Numbered from the stretch's first letter, positions 8,588 through 17,266 are shown. The stretch is DNA of 64,000 nucleotides from Slackia heliotrinireducens DSM 20476 (GCF_000023885.1 NC_013165.1:806001-870000); one strand, 5' to 3'. The notes: generated by a model from the sequence alone, not told the origin. A program made the numbers and translations.

Positions 8588-8645
8588 CGACTCGAGCGGA
8601 CCGGAAGGGGCTGTCCCCTTTGGTCCGCAGGGAAGGAAACCCACC

Positions 8646-9878
8646 ATGAAGAACCATTACGAAAGCATTGTCCTGGGCGCCGGCGCCGCGGGCATGAACT
8701 GCTGCCTGGAGCTGCAGAAGGAGAAGCGCGAGTACCTGCTGGTGAGCCCCAACATCGGCGGCCGCATCTGCAACGACGAGGAGCGCCACATGAACTACGG
8801 CGCCGTGTTCTACTTCGGCACCTACAAGCACATGCTGGCAAGCGGCCTGCTGAAAGGCACCGTGGACGTGCTGCCCAAGCTTTCCATGGGCCAGTGCCAT
8901 CACGACGACGGCAAATCCTACGAGCCGGTGTCGGCCACCACGGTCGCCGACATGCCGTCGCTGCTGGCGTACATGAAGTGGATGCGCGAAACCTTCATCC
9001 CGCGCTACACCGCGTTCAAGGACAACTGCTGCACCATGGAAGTGTCCGCCGCGCTGGACAGGGACCCCATGATCAAGGAGCTCTACACCGAGTCCGCCGA
9101 GCACTTCATCGAGCGCATGGGCTTCGGTCCCATCTGCCACGACCTTGTCAGCATGTTCGCGCATGCCTGCACCGGCACCAAGATTCGCGACCTCACCGCG
9201 CTCGACTACCTGAACACCGTGCAGCCGCTGACCATGAAGATCTTCAACGTGCCGCCGCTGAAGCTGCTGTTCGACCTGAAGCGCTTCGACTTCGACTCCG
9301 AGGGCGTCAAACAGCGCCTGGGCTCCGGTTCGGGCGAGGTCCACATCGGCGAAGCGGTGAGCATTACCCGCATGGGCGGCGGCTGGCGCGTCACGACCGA
9401 CGACGGCAGCATGGTCATGTGCAGCAACCTGGTCATGGCCACGCCGGCGCACGTCACGGCGCAGCTGCTTGCGGGCGTGCCGGGCGTGCCCGAGCTGGAC
9501 ATCCGCAAGGCGTCGCAGCTCACGGGCTACCTGATCCGCGGCAAGGCCAAGCCGGGCTACGCCGAGCACACGGTGCACCTGTTCGACGACACCATCCCCA
9601 TCATCTACATCGCCAAGCGCCTGGACGGCGACTACGAGATCTTCACCGAGGTCGACTTCGAGGAGGGCCGCAAGTTCGACGAGTACTTCGACGAATGGGA
9701 GGTCATCGGCAAGAAGTACTGGGAATACGCCCTGTACACCGCCGCCCACGAGGCGCTGCCGCAAAACCTTGCGCCGGGCCTTATCATGGCCGGCGACGTG
9801 AACGGCCTGGGTATGGAGCCCGCCTGCATCTCGGGCATCTACGCCGCCAACAAGATCATGGGCAAGACCGTCGACTAA
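8646..9878 (+). CDS. FAD-dependent oxidoreductase (amine oxidase / protoporphyrinogen oxidase-like)
   Basis: A 410-residue flavoprotein. The N-terminal dinucleotide fold starts at GAGAAGMNC (residues 10-18), followed by NIGGRI, the GGR signature of the amine-oxidase superfamily. The C-terminal FAD segment is GDVNGLGMEPACISGIYAAN. No signal peptide, so cytoplasmic. It follows the SRPBCC membrane gene with GGGAAGGAAA before its ATG and is closed by a strong terminator, so the two form a small operon that probably oxidises or desaturates a hydrophobic compound (inference). Confidence 0.8.
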   Translation: MKNHYESIVLGAGAAGMNCCLELQKEKREYLLVSPNIGGRICNDEERHMNYGAVFYFGTYKHMLASGLLKGTVDVLPKLSMGQCHHDDGKSYEPVSATTVADMPSLLAYMKWMRETFIPRYTAFKDNCCTMEVSAALDRDPMIKELYTESAEHFIERMGFGPICHDLVSMFAHACTGTKIRDLTALDYLNTVQPLTMKIFNVPPLKLLFDLKRFDFDSEGVKQRLGSGSGEVHIGEAVSITRMGGGWRVTTDDGSMVMCSNLVMATPAHVTAQLLAGVPGVPELDIRKASQLTGYLIRGKAKPGYAEHTVHLFDDTIPIIYIAKRLDGDYEIFTEVDFEEGRKFDEYFDEWEVIGKKYWEYALYTAAHEALPQNLAPGLIMAGDVNGLGMEPACISGIYAANKIMGKTVD

Positions 9879-9901
9879 CGACCTGGCTGCCGATAAAAAT
9901 C

Positions 9902-9938
9902 CCAAGCCCCCGAAGCCGACAACGCTTCGGGGGCTTGG
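9902..9938 (+). terminator. Terminator hairpin after the FAD oxidoreductase gene
   Basis: A perfect 15-bp stem: CCAAGCCCCCGAAGC at 9902-9916 pairs with its complement at 9924-9938, loop 7 bases. The T tract is weak but the stem is very strong. Confidence 0.75.
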
Positions 9939-9973
9939 ATTGTGCGCTTTGTCTCGCTTTTTATAAAGTCGGC

Positions 9974-10012
9974 GCTCCTCTCATATACAATCTCCGAAAC
10001 GATGAGAGGAGC
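9974..10012 (+). promoter_or_regulatory. Inverted repeat covering the nhaA ribosome binding site
   Basis: GCTCCTCTCAT (9974-9984) is exactly complementary to ATGAGAGGAGC (10002-10012), loop 17 bases. The right arm contains the GAGAGGAG ribosome site of nhaA. In RNA this would hide the ribosome site; as DNA it could be an operator, since a -10-like TATACAAT (9984-9991) lies in the loop. If that is the true -10, the left arm is not transcribed and only the operator reading holds. Confidence 0.6.
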
Positions 10013-10016
10013 CCGC

Positions 10017-11561
10017 ATGTCCGACAATCAGAACCGCCATACCGACTCTTCGATTTACATTGAGGAAGTTCACGCCCATAAGGCCAGAAAAGCCAGCGTT
10101 CTTGAATTCACCCATTCCGCCACGAAAGCCGCAGGCATCATGCTTCTGGCCGCCGTGGTGGCGCTGGTCTTCGCCAATTCTCCCTTGTACGGACCCTTCG
10201 AACACGCCATCCACTTGCCCGTGGGATTCGTGGTGGGGGAAAGCGTTGTCACCATGTCCGCAGGTCACGTGATCAACGACGTGTTCATGGCCATCTTCTT
10301 CCTGCTGGTAGGCTTGGAGATCAAGTACGAAATGACCGTCGGCGAGCTGACGAACATCCGTCAGGCGCTGCTGCCCATCGTGGCCGCGGCGGGCGGTGTG
10401 GTCATGCCTATCGCCATCTACATGGCATTCAACGCCGGAAACGCCGAAACCGCAGGTGGTTGGGGTATTCCGACAGCGACCGACATCGCCTTCGCCTTGG
10501 GTATCATGGCTCTTCTGGGTAACCGCATCCCGGCGGGCATCCGCGTGTTCCTGTCCACGCTGGCAGTAGCCGACGACATCATCGCCATCCTGGTCATTGC
10601 GATTTTCTACGGCCAGGCGCCTTCGCTGTTCTGGCTGGCAGCCGCGGCTGCGGTACTGGCGGTGCTCATCGCCTGCAACCGTTCCCACGTGTATTCCATC
10701 CAACCCTATCTGGGGTTGGGTGTGGTCCTGTGGTTCTGCGTGTTCATGAGCGGCGTGCATTCCACCATCGCCGGCGTGCTGCTGGCGTTCGCGATTCCGT
10801 CCGGCTCCAACGTGAAGCTGCGTGATTTCGCAACATGGTCGAGGGAGAAGATCTCGTCTGCCCACGAATCGTTCAATCCCGACGAGCCGGTCATCGGGCA
10901 GAAGGACTACATGCATGACGTGAAGAGCCTTTCCGACGTGGCTCGCCAGGTCATTCCGCCGGCGACCCGTATGGAACATGCGCTGTACCCCTGGGTCTAC
11001 TTCGCCATTCTGCCGCTGTTCGCTCTGACCAACGCCGATGTGCATCTCATCGGCTCGAATCCGGCGGACTTCTTCAGCAACCCCGTCCTGTACGGCGTGT
11101 TCTTCGGTCTGCTTCTGGGCAAGCCGGCGGGCATCGTGCTGTTCAGCTTCATCGTGGTGAAAAGCCGTCTGGCGTCGCTTCCCGAACATGTCGGCTGGGG
11201 CCACGTGCTCGGCGCCGCCATTCTGGGCGGCGTGGGTTTCACCATGTCGATCTTCGTGGCGAACCTGGCCTTCGATTCGGAAACGGCCATCACCACGGCG
11301 AAGGCCGCCATTCTGGCAGCATCGACAGTGGCAGGCGTTCTGGGCTTTTTCGTGTTGTGGCTGCAAGCGCGTCGTGACGCAGCACGCGGTGTGGTGTATG
11401 TTATGCCCGCTGTGGACGAGGAGATGCTGACGCAGAGCGATGTCGACGCCTTCAGGACCGACGAGGCGCTGCTCGAACAGCTCGACGAGGAATCCCGTCG
11501 TGCCATAGATGAGGAGTGCCGTTGCGCGCATCCTCACGAAGTTGTTGCCCACCTGCGATAA
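10017..11561 (+). CDS. nhaA: Na+/H+ antiporter NhaA
   Basis: A 514-residue inner-membrane antiporter that expels sodium in exchange for protons, serving sodium and alkali tolerance. Family blocks are clear: FLLVGLEIKYEMTVGEL, the discontinuous-helix stretch GIPTATDIAFALG and the paired aspartates VADDIIAI (residues ~186-187), equivalent to the ion-binding Asp pair of the E. coli protein. It is longer than the ~390-residue E. coli enzyme because of an N-terminal leader and an acidic C-terminal tail. ATG 10017 has GAGAGGAG upstream; a frame from 9942 is possible but has no ribosome site. Confidence 0.95.
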   Translation: MSDNQNRHTDSSIYIEEVHAHKARKASVLEFTHSATKAAGIMLLAAVVALVFANSPLYGPFEHAIHLPVGFVVGESVVTMSAGHVINDVFMAIFFLLVGLEIKYEMTVGELTNIRQALLPIVAAAGGVVMPIAIYMAFNAGNAETAGGWGIPTATDIAFALGIMALLGNRIPAGIRVFLSTLAVADDIIAILVIAIFYGQAPSLFWLAAAAAVLAVLIACNRSHVYSIQPYLGLGVVLWFCVFMSGVHSTIAGVLLAFAIPSGSNVKLRDFATWSREKISSAHESFNPDEPVIGQKDYMHDVKSLSDVARQVIPPATRMEHALYPWVYFAILPLFALTNADVHLIGSNPADFFSNPVLYGVFFGLLLGKPAGIVLFSFIVVKSRLASLPEHVGWGHVLGAAILGGVGFTMSIFVANLAFDSETAITTAKAAILAASTVAGVLGFFVLWLQARRDAARGVVYVMPAVDEEMLTQSDVDAFRTDEALLEQLDEESRRAIDEECRCAHPHEVVAHLR

Positions 11562-11622
11562 CGCCGTCTTACGCATCGCGTGGGCGGCAAGGTCCGCTCT
11601 AGCGTGAAAGAAGGCCTGAACG

Positions 11623-12471
11623 ATGCGTAGTGCCGCATCCAGAAAATCGAAGAACTTCGACCTTGAGGGGCGTCTTGCCGCTGCATCCAGCAACTACGAG
11701 GCCGATCCGTCCGCATGGGCGGGAAAGTGGCGCTGCTGGCATCCGGCGGATGCCGAAGGCGGCCGTACCTTCGACGAGGTCAGAGTCGATCTGGGCTGCG
11801 GCAAGGGGGCATTCGCCGTGGAGATGGCCCGTCGAAACCCCAACGTACTCTTCGTGGGGCTGGACGTCGACGGCGTCTGTGCGTTGCATGGTGCCGAAAA
11901 CGCGATTGCCGCGGGACTCGACAACCTGGTGTTCGCCTACGAGGACTACGACTTGGATGTGACCAAGGTCTTCGGCGAAGGCGAGATTTCTCTCATATAT
12001 ATGAACTTTCCAACGCCGTTCCCGCGTAAGAAGATGGCGCCCCGGCGCATCACCTATCTGGACCGGTTGATGGCCTACCGTCCGTTGCTGGCCGAAGGCG
12101 GCACCATCCGTCTGAAAACGGACAGCTTCCCGTTCAGGGATTTCTCGGTCATCCAGTTCGAGCTGGCGGGATATGACATCCTGTGGCAGGCAGACGACAT
12201 GCGTGCGGCGTTTCCCGATGAGCCCGACAGCGAATATGAACGCAAACTGACGGCCAAGGGCGCCACGGTCATGGGGCTTGAGGCGAAGCCGGGCCCTGCG
12301 CCTGACCGGGTTGAACAGACCGCTGAGCTCAGTCTGTTCCAGTACCTGCCCGATGATCTGGAATCCATGGATTACATTCCGCACGGCATGGACGGCGCTG
12401 TGAACAACTGGGTGAACCGCGATAAAAACGCTGCCCGCAAGGAGCGCGCTCGTCGCAGAAACGGTCGCTAG
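11623..12471 (+). CDS. trmB: tRNA (guanine-N7-)-methyltransferase
   Basis: A 282-residue SAM-dependent enzyme that makes m7G46 in tRNA. It shows motif I (VDLGCGKGAFAVEMA), the acid after it (FVGLDVD), the YMNFPTPFPRKKMAPRR block equivalent to the family's NFPDPWPKKRH, and GGTIRLKTDSF. The C-terminal ~80 residues are a charged extension beyond the usual ~220-residue enzyme. No strong promoter was identified in the 60 bp after nhaA. Confident in family. Confidence 0.9.
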   Translation: MRSAASRKSKNFDLEGRLAAASSNYEADPSAWAGKWRCWHPADAEGGRTFDEVRVDLGCGKGAFAVEMARRNPNVLFVGLDVDGVCALHGAENAIAAGLDNLVFAYEDYDLDVTKVFGEGEISLIYMNFPTPFPRKKMAPRRITYLDRLMAYRPLLAEGGTIRLKTDSFPFRDFSVIQFELAGYDILWQADDMRAAFPDEPDSEYERKLTAKGATVMGLEAKPGPAPDRVEQTAELSLFQYLPDDLESMDYIPHGMDGAVNNWVNRDKNAARKERARRRNGR

Positions 12472-12644
12472 AAGGTTGTTTTGACCATTGTGCAGCGGCG
12501 CTTCGCAGACGGATTCTCCTGTGCTTCTTGATGTGCTCGCTGTGTGGATGGCATATGGCCTGGTGTGGAACGTGTGGAGTATGGTAGACTTACCCGTCGG
12601 TAATTTCTGATTCGAATATCAGCTGTGTATAGGAAGAGGCGAAT

Positions 12645-13448
12645 ATGTCCGGACATTCTAAGTGGGCGACCACCAAGCATCGTAAGGCGGCACAGGACGC
12701 GAAGCGTTCCGCGCTGTTCAGCAAGCTTTCCCGTAACATCACCGTTGCGGCGAAGGAGGGTGGCGACCCCAATCCCGAGAACAACGCTTCTCTGGCTGCC
12801 GCCATCGAAAAGGCAAAGGCGAACTCCCTGCCCAAGGACAAGATCAAGACCGCTATCGACAAGGCCTTCGGCACCGGCAAGGACGCCGCGAGCTACGAAA
12901 CCCTGACCTACGAAGGTTACGGCCCGGCTGGCGTCGCCATCCTGTGCCAGGCTCTGACCGACAACCGCAACCGTACTGCCGCCGACGTGGGATCCGCGTT
13001 CCGTCATGCCGGTCAGTCTCTGGCCACTCCGGGCAGCGTTGCGTATCAGTTCGAGCGCAAGGGCCAGATTGTGGTCTCCAAGGAAATCGAGACCGGTGAC
13101 AAGAAGAACCCCATCGCCGTCAACGGTGCCGCTGGTGACGAGGACGAGTTCATGATGGTTGTCGCCGAGGCAGGCGGAGATGACTACGAGGACGCCGAAG
13201 ACGAATGGATCGTCTACACGGCTGCAACGGACCTGATGGCCGTCAAGAAGGGCCTCGAGGAGCAGGGCGTCCAGGTGAAGGGCGCCGAGCTCACCATGAT
13301 CCCCACCACCCCGACCCAGGTCAGCGTCGAGGATGCCAAGAAAGTCATGCGTCTTATCGACAGGCTCGAAGAGCTTGAGGACCTCCAGAACGTGTATCAC
13401 ACCATGGAGATGACCGACGAGATCGTCGCCGCTCTCGACGAAGAGTAA
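12645..13448 (+). CDS. YebC/PmpR-family protein
   Basis: A 267-residue cytoplasmic protein opening with MSGHSKWATTKHRKAAQDAKR-like YebC sequence. Members are described as DNA-binding regulators and, more recently, as ribosome-associated factors easing translation of difficult sequences. It is some 20 residues longer than usual because of an acidic stretch in the middle (DEDEFMMVVAEAGGDDYEDA). AGGAAGAGGCG precedes the ATG. It sits just upstream of ruvCAB, a common order, but here a terminator-like palindrome and a LexA-controlled promoter separate the two. Confidence 0.9.
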   Translation: MSGHSKWATTKHRKAAQDAKRSALFSKLSRNITVAAKEGGDPNPENNASLAAAIEKAKANSLPKDKIKTAIDKAFGTGKDAASYETLTYEGYGPAGVAILCQALTDNRNRTAADVGSAFRHAGQSLATPGSVAYQFERKGQIVVSKEIETGDKKNPIAVNGAAGDEDEFMMVVAEAGGDDYEDAEDEWIVYTAATDLMAVKKGLEEQGVQVKGAELTMIPTTPTQVSVEDAKKVMRLIDRLEELEDLQNVYHTMEMTDEIVAALDEE

Positions 13449-13479
13449 CGCCTGATCCAACCACACATCAGATTTGCAA

Positions 13480-13515
13480 TGTGCCAGTAGGGACGTTTCC
13501 TATTGGCACATTTTT
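13480..13515 (+). terminator. REP-like palindrome, copy 2, acting as the yebC terminator
   Basis: TGTGCCAGTA (13480-13489) pairs with TATTGGCACA (13501-13510), one mismatch, then five T residues. The 31-bp palindrome matches the reverse complement of 1654-1684 at 26 positions. A second short palindrome (TGTGTC / GACACA, 13515-13532) follows. Confidence 0.7.
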
Positions 13516-13643
13516 GTGTCACTGGGGACACATGTAGTCCATCGGCTCTGCGGGGGCCTGCAAATTCACCCCGTCACCTGACGGGTGCCTCTTGAAGAAA
13601 CTTCGTTCGATACGGACTTTTCTGCTCCCATATCGGAAATCTG

Positions 13644-13667
13644 TGCTATTATCCGAACAAACGTTTG
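13644..13667 (+). promoter_or_regulatory. ruvCAB promoter with LexA (SOS) box
   Basis: CGAACAAACGTTTG at 13654-13667 fits the Gram-positive LexA consensus CGAACRNRYGTTYG at every position. It lies directly after an extended -10 element, TGCTATTAT (13644-13652), so bound LexA would block transcription start. The ruvC ATG is 25 bp downstream. DNA damage should induce ruvC-ruvA-ruvB. Confidence 0.9.
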
Positions 13668-13691
13668 TTTTGTTGTTGGAAGGAGGGGCTC

Positions 13692-14189
13692 ATGCCGTAT
13701 GTTGAAAACCGCACCATTCTGGGCATCGACCCCGGCCTTGCCAACACGGGGTGGGGTGTCATCCGCCAGCGCGGCCCGCGGCTTTCCTGCGTCGCGTACG
13801 GATGCATCTCAACATCGGCCGACATGGATCTGCCGAGCAGGTTGCTCAAACTGCATGACCAGATGGAGCTGGTGGTCAAGCGGTTCGAGCCGACGTGTCT
13901 CGGTATTGAAACCATTTGGTTCGGCGCCAATGTAACGGCAGGCATCCTTACCAGCCAGGCCCGCGGGGCGGTGCTCGTAGCGTGCGCGAGCCAGGGGCTT
14001 TCCATCGGCGAATTCACGCCCAAGCAGATAAAGCTTGCTGTGGTTGGTGAGGGGAATTCCGACAAAATGCAGGTCCAGTACATGGTCAAGCAGCTGTTAT
14101 CGTTGGACGACCCGCCGCATCCCGACCACGCGGCCGATGCGTTGGCGGCGGCCATCTGCTACGTGACGCACGGCCCCCGAACAGCTTAA
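13692..14189 (+). CDS. ruvC: Holliday junction resolvase RuvC
   Basis: A 165-residue endonuclease that cuts Holliday junctions. The catalytic acids are visible: Asp in LGIDPG near residue 13, Glu in GIETIWFG near residue 73 and the aspartates in HPDHAADALAAA near residue 142. ATG 13692 has AAGGAGGGG upstream and gives normal length. ruvA follows 32 bp later and ruvB after it, the standard operon. Confidence 0.97.
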   Translation: MPYVENRTILGIDPGLANTGWGVIRQRGPRLSCVAYGCISTSADMDLPSRLLKLHDQMELVVKRFEPTCLGIETIWFGANVTAGILTSQARGAVLVACASQGLSIGEFTPKQIKLAVVGEGNSDKMQVQYMVKQLLSLDDPPHPDHAADALAAAICYVTHGPRTA

Positions 14190-14221
14190 ACGGATGAATG
14201 CAGCTTCTGAGGAGGAGCCTG

Positions 14222-14815
14222 ATGATTGCTTTTTTGAACGGACGCGTCGCCGGGCATACGACGGATACGGCGTTTATCGAAGTGAACGGCGTGGGTTTTG
14301 CCGTCGGCATGCCCGCGAGCGATTTGGCGAAACTTCCCGAAAGGGGAGAAGAGGTGCTGGTGCACACCTATTTGGCTGTGCGCGAAGACGCCATGGCGCT
14401 CTACGGTTTTCTTACGCAGGATGAGAAGCGTTTCTTCGAGAAACTCATCGGCGTTTCGGGGGTGGGGCCAAAAGTTGCGCTTGCAGCGCTCAGCGTGTAC
14501 AAGCCGGAAGAGCTGGCCAATGCCATCGCAGCGGGGGATGTCAAGGCCGTGTCCATGATCCCGGGTGTCGGCAAGAAAACCGCCCAACGTATGATTCTGG
14601 AGCTGAAGGGCAGCTTCTCGGATGAGAATATGCAGTCGCTGTTCGACCAAGAGACGGCGGAGGCAACAAGACGTTTGGAAGGCGCTCGGGAAGCGTTGCT
14701 TTCCATGGGGTTCTCGTCCGCCGAAGCGGATTTGGCTTTGAAAGATGCGCCGGAAGAGCTGCATACCGATTCGGCGCTGATACAATATGCATTACGCCGC
14801 TTGGGCTCTCTGTAA
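14222..14815 (+). CDS. ruvA: Holliday junction branch migration protein RuvA
   Basis: A 197-residue protein that binds four-way junctions as a tetramer and loads RuvB. It has the N-terminal OB fold (MIAFLNGRVAG), two helix-hairpin-helix motifs (GVSGVGPKVALAAL and IPGVGKKTAQRMILEL) and a C-terminal RuvB-contact domain after a glutamate-rich linker. ATG 14222 follows GAGGAGGAG; an in-frame ATG at 14198 is less likely. Second gene of the LexA-controlled operon. Confidence 0.97.
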   Translation: MIAFLNGRVAGHTTDTAFIEVNGVGFAVGMPASDLAKLPERGEEVLVHTYLAVREDAMALYGFLTQDEKRFFEKLIGVSGVGPKVALAALSVYKPEELANAIAAGDVKAVSMIPGVGKKTAQRMILELKGSFSDENMQSLFDQETAEATRRLEGAREALLSMGFSSAEADLALKDAPEELHTDSALIQYALRRLGSL

Positions 14816-14857
14816 AGCGCTTATGGCGCGGCACTGTTTCTCTATGATGTGGTGATT

Positions 14858-15925
14858 ATGACCGATGGTTTTGAAATAGAAGGATTGGTATTCGAGGCGG
14901 GTTCCCGGTCGAACAAGTCGGCGGGTCAAACCGGCCCCCGTGCCGTCACGCCCGAGCTGACCGAAGACGACTTGGCGCTCGACCGTTCACTGCGCCCGAA
15001 ACATCTGGATGACTATATCGGGCAGACGCGCGTCAAAGACAGCCTGTCCATTCTTATTCAGGCGGCCAAGCAGCGCGGCGAATGCATGGACCATGTGCTG
15101 TTCAGCGGCCCTCCGGGCTTGGGTAAAACCACGCTTGCAACGGTGGTGGCAAACGAGCTGGGGGCCAACATCCGCACTACCAGCGGCCCTGCCATCGCCC
15201 GTACCGGCGATCTGGCCGCCATCCTCACAAACCTGGAAGACGGCGATGTACTGTTCATCGATGAGATTCATCGGCTGAACCGCCAGGTGGAAGAGGTTTT
15301 GTATCCGGCGCTTGAGGACTACGTGCTCGACATCGTCGTCGGCAAAGGTCCCGCCGCCCGCAGCATCCGCCTGGACCTTCCCAAGTTCACATTGGTGGGG
15401 GCCACCACCCGTACGGGTTTGCTTACCGGCCCTTTGCGCGATCGCTTCGGCATTGTGTTCCGTCTGGATTACTACACCCCGGAAGAGCTCGCAGGCATCG
15501 TGAAGCGCTCGGCCGGTATTCTGGATGTGGCCATCGACGAAGAAGGCGCCCTGGAAATCGCGCGTCGAAGTCGTGGAACGCCGCGTTTGGCAAACCGCAT
15601 GCTCAAACGCGTGCGGGATTGGGCGCAGGTGCGCGGAACCGGCGACATCGACGAGGATACGGCCGCCCAGGCCCTGAGCTTCTTCGAGGTCGACTCCCTC
15701 GGTTTGGACGCCCTTGACAATAAAATATTGGAGCTGCTCTGCGTCGGCTTCGACGGCAGGCCTGTCGGTTTGTCTACGTTGGCCAGCGCACTGTCGGAGG
15801 ATCCCGATACGGTCGAGGACGTGTATGAGCCATATCTCATTCAACAGGGGCTTATCATGCGCACGCCGAAGGGCCGTCAGGCTACGGACCGCGCTTTCGA
15901 GCATATTGGAATCAAGAGGGTTTAA
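14858..15925 (+). CDS. ruvB: Holliday junction branch migration ATPase RuvB
   Basis: A 355-residue AAA+ motor that drives branch migration with RuvA. It has Walker A ([11 protein letters not shown]), Walker B (FIDEIHRL), sensor I (LVGATTRTG), the arginine-finger region (PLRDRFG) and a C-terminal winged helix. The start is uncertain: ATG 14858 is listed, while in-frame GTG codons at 14849 and 14852 are alternatives and none has a good ribosome site. Translational coupling to ruvA, 42 bp upstream, may help. Confidence 0.95.
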   Translation: MTDGFEIEGLVFEAGSRSNKSAGQTGPRAVTPELTEDDLALDRSLRPKHLDDYIGQTRVKDSLSILIQAAKQRGECMDHVLFSGPPGLGKTTLATVVANELGANIRTTSGPAIARTGDLAAILTNLEDGDVLFIDEIHRLNRQVEEVLYPALEDYVLDIVVGKGPAARSIRLDLPKFTLVGATTRTGLLTGPLRDRFGIVFRLDYYTPEELAGIVKRSAGILDVAIDEEGALEIARRSRGTPRLANRMLKRVRDWAQVRGTGDIDEDTAAQALSFFEVDSLGLDALDNKILELLCVGFDGRPVGLSTLASALSEDPDTVEDVYEPYLIQQGLIMRTPKGRQATDRAFEHIGIKRV

Positions 15926-16369
15926 ATGCTGCAGCAAGACTACCTGATGCGCTTGATCATTCAATTCGTCGCCGCAACTACTCGTTCAATTGAGATCGGC
16001 AAGGTGCGGCCGAAAGAGGCCGCAGAAGGTTTGGAAGACGCCATGTCCGAAGCTCTGGACATGGACGCTTCCACGTTGTTGCGCCTTGAGCCCGAAAGCC
16101 TTTCGGACATTCTGCGAGTTTCGGGGGTCGACCCCGATCTGATGGAGTACATCATCCGTTCGATGCTGCTTGAGGCCTGGTATCTCGAGGAGGCGAATCT
16201 GCCGAAAACCGGTCAGCTTCGCAGGGATCAGGCTCGCGCCCTGGCATACATGTACGGGCTTGAAGACACTTTGGATTTCGACATACCCGTTGAAGACTTG
16301 GAAACGGAGCTGCGCCGTTTGGCGGAGGAGGACGGCATCGATTTTGATGCCCCTTGGTCTGACGACTGA
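15926..16369 (+). CDS. Unknown 147-residue protein, last gene of the ruv operon
   Basis: The ATG abuts the ruvB stop (TAA at 15923-15925), so it is translationally coupled. The protein is acidic and mostly helical with no membrane segment. The start MLQQDYLMRLIIQFV resembles the DUF6483 family as I recall it; that match is from memory. Nothing in the sequence shows enzymatic function. Its place after ruvCAB may give it SOS control, but a recombination role is only a guess. Confidence 0.75.
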   Translation: MLQQDYLMRLIIQFVAATTRSIEIGKVRPKEAAEGLEDAMSEALDMDASTLLRLEPESLSDILRVSGVDPDLMEYIIRSMLLEAWYLEEANLPKTGQLRRDQARALAYMYGLEDTLDFDIPVEDLETELRRLAEEDGIDFDAPWSDD

Positions 16370-16641
16370 TTCAATATCGAATCGTAAATACGACAGCATT
16401 CATACTTCAAATTCTATATAAATTAGTCGTGAATGCCATATGATGAAACATTAATATACCAGTTCAAAAGCTTGTTTGAATTGTGCCGATTACGATAAAA
16501 CTCGGGGTTTTCCCCGACTGTAAACTTATTTGTTGACAAAACAAAGGATAATGACCATTGGTTGGTTTCGCGAAAAGCGAATTGGTTGGCTGGCATGAAA
16601 AACCAGTCTGAGTTTTCCTTGTGGAAAGAAAGAGACCGCAC
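16370..16641 (+). other. AT-rich leader region of the cold-shock gene
   Basis: This 272-bp gap is far more AT-rich than its surroundings. It contains the palindrome TTCAAA/TTTGAA (16465-16482), a CGGGG/CCCCG hairpin near 16502-16515, TTGACA at 16533 and a repeated ATTGGTTGG motif (16557-16590). A long structured 5' leader is typical of cspA-type genes. I could not place the transcription start. Confidence 0.45.
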
Positions 16642-16845
16642 ATGGCTGAAGGCACTGTCAAATGGTTTAGTCCCGAAAAGGGCTACGGGTTCATCTCCCA
16701 GGCCGACGGAGAAAATTTGTTCGTCCATTTCTCTGAGATTCAGATGGATGGCTACAAGACTCTCGAAGAGGGCGCGAAGGTTACCTTCGAAGTCACCGAA
16801 GGCGCAAACGGCAAGAAGCAGGCTAGCAACGTGGTTCCCCAATAG
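16642..16845 (+). CDS. Cold-shock protein (CspA family)
   Basis: A 67-residue OB-fold RNA chaperone. The nucleic-acid-binding motifs RNP1 (KGYGFI) and RNP2 (LFVHF) are intact, as is the opening [17 protein letters not shown] 16642 gives the standard length, with AAAGAAAGAGA upstream; a frame from 16621 adds seven unlikely residues. It probably melts RNA structure during cold or growth transitions. A strong terminator follows. Confidence 0.95.
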   Translation: MAEGTVKWFSPEKGYGFISQADGENLFVHFSEIQMDGYKTLEEGAKVTFEVTEGANGKKQASNVVPQ

Positions 16846-16882
16846 GGACGCGGTTGTTTCCAGTTTTTAAGCTAGATGATGA

Positions 16883-16918
16883 ACGGCGGGAGGGACGCAC
16901 GGTTCCTCCCGCCGTTTA
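16883..16918 (+). terminator. Terminator after the cold-shock gene
   Basis: ACGGCGGGAGG (16883-16893) pairs perfectly with CCTCCCGCCGT (16905-16915), followed by TTACGTTT. Confidence 0.75.
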
Positions 16919-17014
16919 CGTTTACCGACATTGAGATATAGGACAGCTTCGCCGCTTCTGTTGATATTCGGCGCAATGCGCTGCCCGTTGTCTCGAAATC
17001 GGCCGCTTTTGGGG

Positions 17015-17042
17015 TTGACCCATCACTTTAGTGCGCTATACT
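17015..17042 (+). promoter_or_regulatory. Riboflavin operon promoter
   Basis: TTGACC (17015-17020) and TATACT (17037-17042) are separated by 16 bp. The predicted start near 17049 coincides with the beginning of the FMN riboswitch. Confidence 0.75.
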
Positions 17043-17049
17043 GACCCCG

Positions 17050-17182
17050 ATGTCTGTTCAGGGCGAGGTGAAATTCCTCACTGGCGGTAACGGGGAAACC
17101 CGAAGTCCGCGACCCTCTTAACGGAGGCTGATTCGGTGCAAGTCCGAAACCAACGGTTACAGTCCGGATGGAAGAACACGAT
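17050..17182 (+). promoter_or_regulatory. FMN riboswitch (RFN element)
   Basis: All conserved blocks are present in order: GGGCGAGGTGAAATTCCT, CTGGCGGTAA, the AGTCCGCGA block, GGTGCAAGTCCGAAACC and ACAGTCCGGATGGAAGAA. The outer stem pairs TGTTC near 17054 with GAACA near 17175. FMN binding to the nascent RNA would favour the terminator at 17241 and shut off ribD-ribE-ribBA-ribH. Confidence 0.95.
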
Positions 17183-17240
17183 GTCATGTACGTGGCCCGT
17201 AGTGGGTCGCGATATGTGATGCATCCATAACCATCATGCG

Positions 17241-17266
17241 CACCTGCAGACATGCGGGTGTTTTTT
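17241..17266 (+). terminator. Riboswitch-controlled terminator
   Basis: CACCTGC (17241-17247) pairs with GCGGGTG (17254-17260, one G-T pair), followed by six T residues. It lies between the FMN aptamer and ribD, so control is at transcription elongation. Confidence 0.85.

Noticed and set aside
16423-16842. 139-codon minus-strand frame across the cold-shock gene
   Set aside because: Opposes a certain CspA gene and its leader; no ribosome site or recognisable family.
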